Of a stretch of DNA of 5,927 nt, positions 1-3,304 are shown in pieces. The notes under the pieces were generated by a model. That model was not told where the DNA came from. It saw nothing but the letters and a program-made list of their open reading frames with translations, and ran no database searches. The position numbers and the translations under genes are program-made. The number at the start of each line of letters is the position of its first letter. Within the stretch, counting starts at the first letter, position 1. This stretch comes from Thermoproteota archaeon. GTDB taxonomy: Archaea; Thermoproteota; EX4484-205; JAAOZP01. The stretch spans positions 1-5,927 of the forward strand of contig JAOAJQ010000087.1 in assembly GCA_026414125.1 (NCBI GenBank), written 5' to 3'.

Positions 1-2
1 CG

Positions 3-827
3 GTTAAGCTGAGGTTCACGTGTCCCAACGGTTCTGAGGTTTCGAGAAGCGTTTCAGCACCCTACGGGGCCTTCACGTATGTTTTTAAGCCTGACGCTCC
101 CGGATACTGGACCATTAGGGCGACGTGGGAGGGTAACGCGCAGTATGATGGCTGCGTTAGCAACACTGTCGGCATAGTTGTTAGGACGACTGTCTCCCTC
201 CATGTTATCGCAGCCCCCTCTATCACCGGCGTTGGCGGAACCATAGTGGTCTACGCTGGCACCACTCCACGCCTAGGAAACAGGTTTCTAACGCTCTCAT
301 ACTATTCGAACAGGACTATGTCTTGGAGATTAATCGGAGCCTTTGAAACGAGCCCAGAAGGGTTTATAGCGTGCGTCTTCACTCCTAGCGAAACAGGGGA
401 GTACGTGTTTAAGGCTGAATGGGTCGGTGACCCGGCTTACATGCCTGCTTCAGCAAACTCCTCCAAGGTTCTGGTGACTTCTGAGCCAGTGGCTGCAGCG
501 GACATTATCAGCATGCTTAGCCAGCTGAAGGAGCTGCAGAGACTGCTCGGAGAAAAGGAGAAGGAGCTTGAGGCCTCCAGGAGCACGATAACAGGCTTGC
601 AGAAGAGTATTGCGGAGCTTCAAGCAGGCTTGAGCAGCGCCCAGTCTAGGATTTCAAGCCTTGAGAAACAGCTGGCTGAAACAGAGTCAAGGGTTTCAGA
701 GGCCGAGTCGCGAGCACAGTTCACCACCATTCTGGGCCTGGTTGCAGGCGTGCTGATAGGCTTGATACTGGGATACTTAATTTTCAGAAGGCGGCCTGGA
801 GGCAGTTTCCCGCTTCCATCAGAGTAA
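3..827 (+). CDS. Ig-like, coiled-coil, C-terminally membrane-anchored surface protein (5' partial)
   Basis: The frame is open from base 3 with no stop until TAA at 825-827, so this is the last 274 residues of a longer protein. The GTG at 246 lies inside a beta-sandwich repeat and is not the start. Two Ig-like repeats are visible (fragment residues about 1-61 and 62-160). They share a core of G-x-F, then VF(K/T)P, then G-x-(W/V), seen as AFTYVFKPDAPGYW and FIACVFTPSETGEYVF. Residues about 167-238 form a charged, Leu/Ile-spaced coiled coil rich in Glu, Lys and Ser. Residues about 240-261 are a hydrophobic membrane helix, followed by a short basic tail starting RRRPGG. The order (outer beta-sandwiches, stalk, membrane anchor, short cytoplasmic tail) is like that of archaeal S-layer stalk proteins such as SlaB of Sulfolobales. 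That is an architectural analogy, not shown homology. Other surface or adhesion proteins remain possible. Confidence 0.85.
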   Translation, partial: VKLRFTCPNGSEVSRSVSAPYGAFTYVFKPDAPGYWTIRATWEGNAQYDGCVSNTVGIVVRTTVSLHVIAAPSITGVGGTIVVYAGTTPRLGNRFLTLSYYSNRTMSWRLIGAFETSPEGFIACVFTPSETGEYVFKAEWVGDPAYMPASANSSKVLVTSEPVAAADIISMLSQLKELQRLLGEKEKELEASRSTITGLQKSIAELQAGLSSAQSRISSLEKQLAETESRVSEAESRAQFTTILGLVAGVLIGLILGYLIFRRRPGGSFPLPSE

Positions 828-844
828 CTTTAAATGTGTTTAAA

Positions 845-852
845 CCTTTTTC
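845..852 (+). terminator. Possible T-tract terminator after the surface protein
   Basis: A CCTTTTTC run lies about 20 bases after the TAA stop of the surface protein gene and about 60 bases before the next TATA box. Archaeal RNA polymerase commonly stops at oligo-T without a hairpin. The tract is short, so the call is weak. Confidence 0.35.
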
Positions 853-908
853 TCCGCTTTCCGGCTGAACTGCTGCGTGAGCCATGCTTGTTGAAAACAA
901 TAGTAAGA

Positions 909-918
909 CTTATATTTT
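909..918 (+). promoter_or_regulatory. TATA box of the small membrane protein gene (leaderless)
   Basis: The AT-rich box CTTATATTTT is preceded by a purine-rich AGTAAGA that could serve as the BRE (TFB site). Its centre is about 27 bases upstream of the ATG at 940, the normal TATA-to-start distance in archaea. Transcription would therefore begin at or next to the start codon. There is no Shine-Dalgarno sequence before the ATG, which agrees with a leaderless mRNA. Confidence 0.7.
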
Positions 919-939
919 TGAGCATTAGCCCTTAAGCTG

Positions 940-1224
940 ATGAACAAGGATCAGGGTATTGGGGCAGTGTTGCTGCTGGCCTCCATAGTTGGAGCAGTCC
1001 TGTACTTCTGGCTTGTGTTCCTCGCGGGTCCAGAAATATCAGGATTCATAATTCGGCTGACCGCTTTCGTCGCAGTCGGCTTCGTGCTCTTCATACTGGG
1101 CTGGATAGGGTATACGCTCGCCACTACTCCGCCGCCTAAGCCGATTGAGGAGATCGAGAAGGAGATAGAGAAGGAGACTAAGGAGGAGGCGAAGCAGGAG
1201 ACTCCTCCGCCACCACCCTCTTAA
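940..1224 (+). CDS. Small two-helix membrane protein with WIGYT motif (paralogue A)
   Basis: A 94-residue protein of unknown function. It has a short polar N-terminus (MNKDQ), membrane helix 1 at about residues 7-29, a short Gly/Pro loop, helix 2 at about 36-60, then a proline turn (TTPPPKP) and a tail of alternating Glu/Lys, probably a cytoplasmic helix, ending in PPPPPS. GWIGYT at 54-59 closes helix 2. The ATG start is fixed by the TATA box 27 bases upstream and by alignment with the 2687-2947 product, which begins VNRRQIIGAV against MNKDQGIGAV here. I have a vague memory that similar short crenarchaeal proteins are sometimes labelled as regulators, but nothing DNA-binding is visible, and I would call it a conserved membrane protein. 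It stands 25 bases upstream of the decayed Ig-like gene on the same strand, and the two were probably once co-transcribed. Confidence 0.85.
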   Translation: MNKDQGIGAVLLLASIVGAVLYFWLVFLAGPEISGFIIRLTAFVAVGFVLFILGWIGYTLATTPPPKPIEEIEKEIEKETKEEAKQETPPPPPS

Positions 1225-1240
1225 GCCAGTCTAGGATAGA

Positions 1241-1245
1241 GGAGG
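1241..1245 (+). promoter_or_regulatory. Shine-Dalgarno site of the decayed Ig-like gene
   Basis: GGAGG ends 4 bases before the GTG at 1250. A good ribosome binding site so close to a start that opens only a 12-codon frame suggests this was once the start of a longer gene, translated as the second gene of an operon behind 940-1224. Confidence 0.55.
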
Positions 1246-1249
1246 ACTC

Positions 1250-1649
1250 GTGCCGGGGGCTCAGGCGCAGAGCATGAGACTGCCGTAAGGATAAGTCTGA
1301 AACAAGTTATTCTGGTCTCCCTCTCCATTGCTTTTCTCTTCATTCTCGCCGTCTTCATCCTTGAGTTTTTCAAGCCTAGGCTCAGCGTTACAGCCGTGGT
1401 TCTGCCAACAATACTGTTGTGATATCGGGCAGGCTTACCTATGGGTTTGACCCTATGCCTAACCAGTATGTCGCAACAGAGGTTGGGAATCAGAATGGTG
1501 AAACAGTTTGGAAGGATGTTGCGAGGACGCTTGCCGACGGCTCTTTCAAAAGCGTCTTCACCCGGAAGCAGGATGCTGCCGGAGTTTTCACCGTCTATGT
1601 GGACAGCATTGTTGCAACCGGGGAAACAAGTTTCCAAGCGGGCCGTTGA
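1250..1649 (+). pseudogene. Frameshifted small exported Ig-like protein
   Basis: Three reading frames join into one plausible protein. From GTG 1250 the first frame reads VPGAQAQSMRLP and stops at TAA 1286-1288. The frame starting with ATA at 1291 then reads a signal-anchor: ISLKQVILVSL, a run of Ile/Leu/Phe/Val/Ala, and EFFKPRLSVTAVVLP. That frame stops at TGA 1420-1422. The third frame takes over at about 1401-1410 (NNTVVISGRLTYGF) and runs to TGA at 1647-1649 as a clean beta-sandwich domain containing DGSFKSVFT and GVFTVYV, the same signature as the Ig-like repeats of the 3-827 protein. At least two indels (near 1285 and 1402) are needed. This is either a decaying gene or sequencing or assembly error. 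The rejoined product would be about 130 residues, a small secreted or anchored Ig-like protein. The frame opening at GTG 1419 has no ribosome binding site and is not an independent gene. Confidence 0.65.
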
Positions 1650-1688
1650 AGCTTAACACGCCTTTTGCTAAAAATGTCAGCTGCAAGT

Positions 1689-1720
1689 TGGAAACTCACA
1701 GCCTAGGAGGATTGTTTCCA
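1689..1720. repeat. Inverted repeat between convergent gene ends
   Basis: TGGAAAC (1689-1695) and GTTTCCA (1714-1720) are perfect 7-base complements around an 18-base spacer. They lie in the 121-base gap where the decayed + strand gene and the - strand vapC converge. A second perfect pair with the same word, GGAAAC-AA-GTTTCC, lies at 1622-1635 at the end of the pseudogene. It could be a weak bidirectional terminator or attenuating hairpin. The arms are short and chance is possible. Confidence 0.25.
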
Positions 1721-1770
1721 GCATTTCCTTAAACCCATCCCTAACTAATCAAACTTTGGAGCCGCTATGT

Positions 1771-2160
1771 TCATTCGATGAAGAACACATTCCCCAAGTC
1801 TTTGAAATGCTCGTCTCCAGTAACTATTTCAGCCTTCTTCACTAATCCTGTCGCGTACACTATTGAGTCGGCTAGCCCCCAGCCCTTAACCTTCCTTTTC
1901 ATAGCAACATCTATTTTCGCAGCCTCTACTGCGAGCTTCTCGTCTAGGGGAAGGATGATGCTTCTCTCCTTGATGAAGACTCTTTGTTTTTCAGCCATCT
2001 CCTCCCCTTCCACTCTGATTGTTTTCGCATAGACCTCTGCCAAGCAGATTGTGGGAGTGAACTTTTCATCTAAGCCTTCTATAATTGTTTTCGCCTTCTC
2101 GCCTTCCTTCGTGCCCATGAAGTATTCTATCCACGCGTAGGAGTCGACGATGTATCTCAT
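1771..2160 (-). CDS. vapC: VapC-type PIN-domain ribonuclease toxin
   Basis: A 129-residue single PIN domain, the usual VapC size. VapC toxins are Mg2+-dependent endoribonucleases that cut tRNA, rRNA or mRNA and are neutralised by the cognate VapB. The four acidic metal-binding positions are all present: Asp6 in YIVDSYAWIEYF, Glu42 in LAEVYAK, Asp98 in LADSIVYAT and Asp116 in VTGDEHF. The enzyme therefore looks intact. The ATG at 2160-2158 overlaps the TGA of vapB in a 4-base ATGA, so the two are translationally coupled. A GGGAGA stretch 5 bases before the ATG may act as ribosome binding site. The gene converges on the decayed surface-protein gene. The RNA target cannot be told from sequence. 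Confidence 0.93.
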   Translation of the reverse strand: MRYIVDSYAWIEYFMGTKEGEKAKTIIEGLDEKFTPTICLAEVYAKTIRVEGEEMAEKQRVFIKERSIILPLDEKLAVEAAKIDVAMKRKVKGWGLADSIVYATGLVKKAEIVTGDEHFKDLGNVFFIE

Positions 2161-2348
2161 AATCTCTCCCTGTGATCCCTTAAGTCGGCTAAGTCAACCC
2201 GCTTCATGGTTCCGAACATGCTTTCCTTTTTAGCGAAATACTCGACGAGTATCTCGTTTATCAGGCTTGAAATCTTCCTGGCTCCGGCTTTTTCCTTAAG
2301 AGCCTGGTACACGTCTTCTCTTAGGAGTATTGTGGTCTTCCTAACCAT
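2157..2348 (-). CDS. vapB: VapB-type ribbon-helix-helix antitoxin
   Basis: A 63-residue antitoxin from the chosen ATG (2348-2346). The N-terminal part, RKTTILLREDVYQALKEKAG followed by ISSLINEILVEYF, has the strand-helix-helix pattern of ribbon-helix-helix DNA-binding proteins: a short beta-strand that enters the DNA groove, then two helices. The C-terminal part, with FGTMKRVDLADLRDHRERL, is the acidic/basic tail that in this family wraps the VapC active site. Start choice: ATGs lie at 2366, 2360 and 2348. The TATA box centred near 2385-2386 predicts a transcript start near 2360, and a GGTGA ribosome binding site sits 5 bases before the 2348 ATG, so 2348 is preferred. A leaderless start at 2360 would add four residues. 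It shares a 4-base overlap with vapC. Autorepression by VapB or the VapBC complex is expected from the family. Confidence 0.9.
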   Translation of the reverse strand: MVRKTTILLREDVYQALKEKAGARKISSLINEILVEYFAKKESMFGTMKRVDLADLRDHRERL

Positions 2349-2382
2349 ATACGTCACCATAAACATCTACTTAACCGTATAC
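2342..2382. promoter_or_regulatory. Direct-repeat pair, candidate VapB operator
   Basis: TAACCATATAC (2342-2352) and TAACCGTATAC (2372-2382) match in 10 of 11 positions with an offset of exactly 30 bases, close to three helical turns. One copy touches the edge of the vapB TATA box and the other covers the vapB start codon. Ribbon-helix-helix antitoxins bind short direct or inverted repeats over their own promoters, so this is the likeliest operator. Binding itself is inferred. Confidence 0.45.
2354..2358 (-). promoter_or_regulatory. Shine-Dalgarno site deciding the vapB start
   Basis: On the - strand GGTGA (2358-2354) matches the anti-SD end of archaeal 16S rRNA and is separated by 5 bases from the ATG at 2348. 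It favours that ATG over the two upstream in-frame ATGs, although the short leader it implies (about 12 bases) also leaves a leaderless start at 2360 possible. Confidence 0.5.
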
Positions 2383-2389
2383 TTATAAG
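2382..2389 (-). promoter_or_regulatory. TATA box of the vapBC operon
   Basis: CTTATAAG is itself palindromic and, read on the - strand, is preceded by an A-rich AAAT that could belong to the BRE. Its centre predicts transcription start at about 2360, just ahead of the chosen vapB start. Being symmetric it could in principle also fire on the + strand, but no convincing + strand gene follows. Confidence 0.6.
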
Positions 2390-2663
2390 ATTTACTATGC
2401 CTCCTTAGAACTTGCGACTAAGCTCGAGAAAACTTAACAGTTAGTTCTGAGCAGACACGTTAGCGCGCGCCCAGTAAGCCTGAGAACCCTCTTGTAAAAC
2501 CTTCTTAACATGAAGTTAACCTGTTTTAGCCTGTCGTAAACAAGTATCCATCCTTAAACTCATGGAGGCTTAGCAAGGCGATGAATAGGGGCCTCATAGT
2601 AGGAAGCATTCCCCACGAATATCTAAGAATCAGTAGATTTTACGCTTCAGGCTCTGGAGACGA
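2390..2663. other. Intergenic stretch with no supported gene
   Basis: Between the vapB promoter and the end of the 2687-2947 gene I see no convincing coding region on either strand. Stops are frequent in all frames. The only candidate is a 30-codon frame at 2581-2673 (+), starting MNRGLIVGSIPHEYLRI, with GGAGG 12 bases upstream. The spacing is long and there is no recognised family, so I do not call it a gene. An imperfect inverted repeat, GTTCTGAG (2444-2451) and CTGAGAAC (2480-2487), has 7 of 8 positions pairing. No tRNA fold was found. Confidence 0.5.
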
Positions 2664-2683
2664 GCGTTTTTAGAGGAAAACGC
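2664..2683 (-). terminator. Hairpin terminator candidate after paralogue B
   Basis: GCGTTTT (2664-2670) and AAAACGC (2677-2683) are perfect 7-base complements around a 6-base loop, beginning 3 bases after the TAG stop of the 2687-2947 gene. In the - strand transcript it reads GCGUUUU, loop, AAAACGC. It may stop transcription or protect the mRNA 3' end. Archaea rely mainly on T-tracts, so its function is inferred. Confidence 0.4.
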
Positions 2684-2686
2684 ATA

Positions 2687-2947
2687 CTAGCTTCTCTCCA
2701 TGTTTTTCCCCTGCTTTTCCCCTGTTCCCCTGGCCTCTCCCTCCTCTTCCTCCTTCTCGGGCTTAGGCTTCGCAGTCATCATCGTGTAGCCTATCCAGGC
2801 TGTCAACCCGAGCATGAGCGCAACCATTATGAACACGGTTAGCTGCAGGACTGGAACCGGGTAGTAGTAAACCATTATCGCGTATGCGATCACCCCCTCT
2901 AGGGACATTGTGAATATTACTGCTCCAATAATCTGGCGTCTATTCAC
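2687..2947 (-). CDS. Small two-helix membrane protein with WIGYT motif (paralogue B)
   Basis: An 86-residue protein of unknown function, paralogous to the 940-1224 product. It has the same plan: polar start (VNRRQ), helix 1 at about 6-29, a short Pro-Val-Pro loop, helix 2 at about 33-56 ending in AWIGYT, a Lys/Pro turn (AKPKPEK), then an acidic and basic tail (EKEEEEGEARGTGEKQGK). The GTG start at 2947-2945 is chosen because the N-terminus then aligns residue for residue with paralogue A (VNRRQIIGAV and MNKDQGIGAV), and because a GGAGG-to-GGGGG purine stretch lies just upstream. A TTG at 2968 would add seven residues (MAEEGGT) with no counterpart in paralogue A and would lie inside a hairpin stem. 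Inverted repeats stand on both sides of the gene. Confidence 0.82.
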   Translation of the reverse strand: MNRRQIIGAVIFTMSLEGVIAYAIMVYYYPVPVLQLTVFIMVALMLGLTAWIGYTMMTAKPKPEKEEEEGEARGTGEKQGKNMERS

Positions 2948-2965
2948 GGTTCCCCCTTCCTCCGC

Positions 2966-2987
2966 CAAGGTTTCCCCGAAAACCTTG
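2966..2987 (-). promoter_or_regulatory. Perfect hairpin in the leader of paralogue B
   Basis: CAAGGTTT (2966-2973) and AAACCTTG (2980-2987) are exact 8-base complements around a 6-base loop, ending 18 bases before the GTG start. Between hairpin and start lies the purine-rich ribosome binding region (GGAGG then GGGGG). As DNA it could be a repressor operator; as RNA it could affect access to the ribosome site. A TATA-like GCTTAAAACA lies near 3026-3035, which would put the hairpin inside the leader, but that promoter is uncertain. Confidence 0.45.
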
Positions 2988-3130
2988 TTGAAAATGTTTT
3001 AGCCTTAGACCGGCTGTTAAAGCCTGTTTTAAGCGCTTCTTCTCATCACTCTCAAGGTGTGGCAGAGGCTTTTCTACGCACATCGCTTCATCGGTTTCCC
3101 TCTCGGAATGGGAGAATATAAGGCTATTAT

Positions 3131-3151
3131 TAAAAAATATTTAATTTTTTA
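3131..3151. repeat. A/T-only inverted repeat
   Basis: TAAAAAAT (3131-3138) and ATTTTTTA (3144-3151) pair perfectly around a 5-base ATTTA loop. It gives a T-tract on both strands. Being all A/T it is a weak hairpin, and low complexity alone may explain it. Confidence 0.35.
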
Positions 3152-3182
3152 TAAGAATGATTACAATAAGGCTTAAAAATTG

Positions 3183-3217
3183 TTCTAAACAGTTTAGAAA
3201 GGTTTTAAACAGTTCAG
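3183..3217. repeat. Palindrome plus 20-base-spaced direct repeat
   Basis: TTCTAAA-CAG-TTTAGAA (3183-3199) is a perfect 7-base inverted repeat with a 3-base centre. Its core TAAACAGTTTAG (3186-3197) recurs as TAAACAGTTCAG (3206-3217), 11 of 12 identical, exactly 20 bases on, close to two helical turns. Such same-face spacing suits a dimeric DNA-binding protein, but no promoter is firmly placed here. Confidence 0.45.
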
Positions 3218-3233
3218 CCAGACTGCTCAAGCC

Positions 3234-3259
3234 GGTTTTTAAAGCACTGTTGAAAAACC
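3234..3259 (-). terminator. Hairpin with T-tract downstream of the GH35 gene
   Basis: GGTTTTT (3234-3240) and AAAAACC (3253-3259) are exact complements around a 12-base loop, lying 45 bases past the GH35 stop codon. The structure puts a T5 run into the - strand transcript and adds to the other T-tracts nearby. It is probably part of a terminator zone. Confidence 0.35.
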
Positions 3260-3304
3260 ATGTGGAATAAATCCGACTCTCCAAGCTTAAAAATACTCAA
3301 GGTC

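Larger units (their letters stand above)
2988..3304. other. AT-rich intergenic region, terminator zone of the GH35 gene
   Basis: This holds no supported gene on either strand. Read on the - strand, downstream of the GH35 stop, it contains oligo-T tracts at 3293-3289, 3257-3253, 3179-3175 and 3137-3132, suitable for multi-site archaeal termination. The 10-base word ATTTTTAAGC (- strand) occurs twice, at 3285-3294 and 3171-3180, each at a T-tract. Several inverted and direct repeats are listed separately. CTTATATT-like bases near 3115-3123 (- strand) resemble a TATA box, but would give a leader of about 145 bases for paralogue B. Confidence 0.5.

Noticed and set aside
246..248. GTG as start of the first gene
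   Set aside because: The frame is open to base 3, and residues before the GTG form a matching Ig-like repeat, so the GTG is an internal Val codon.
1221..1637. 138-codon frame on the - strand over the pseudogene
   Set aside because: Its composition is unlike a folded protein, with scattered Cys and Arg. The + strand here reads as a signal-anchor plus Ig-like domain with a ribosome site. It is an antisense shadow.
2966..2968. TTG start for paralogue B
   Set aside because: It adds seven residues with no counterpart in paralogue A and sits within the hairpin stem; the GTG at 2947 aligns exactly with the paralogue's start.
3040..3060. C-box-like GTGATGA on the - strand, suggesting a box C/D guide RNA
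   Set aside because: No CUGA D box follows at a suitable distance and no closing stem was found.
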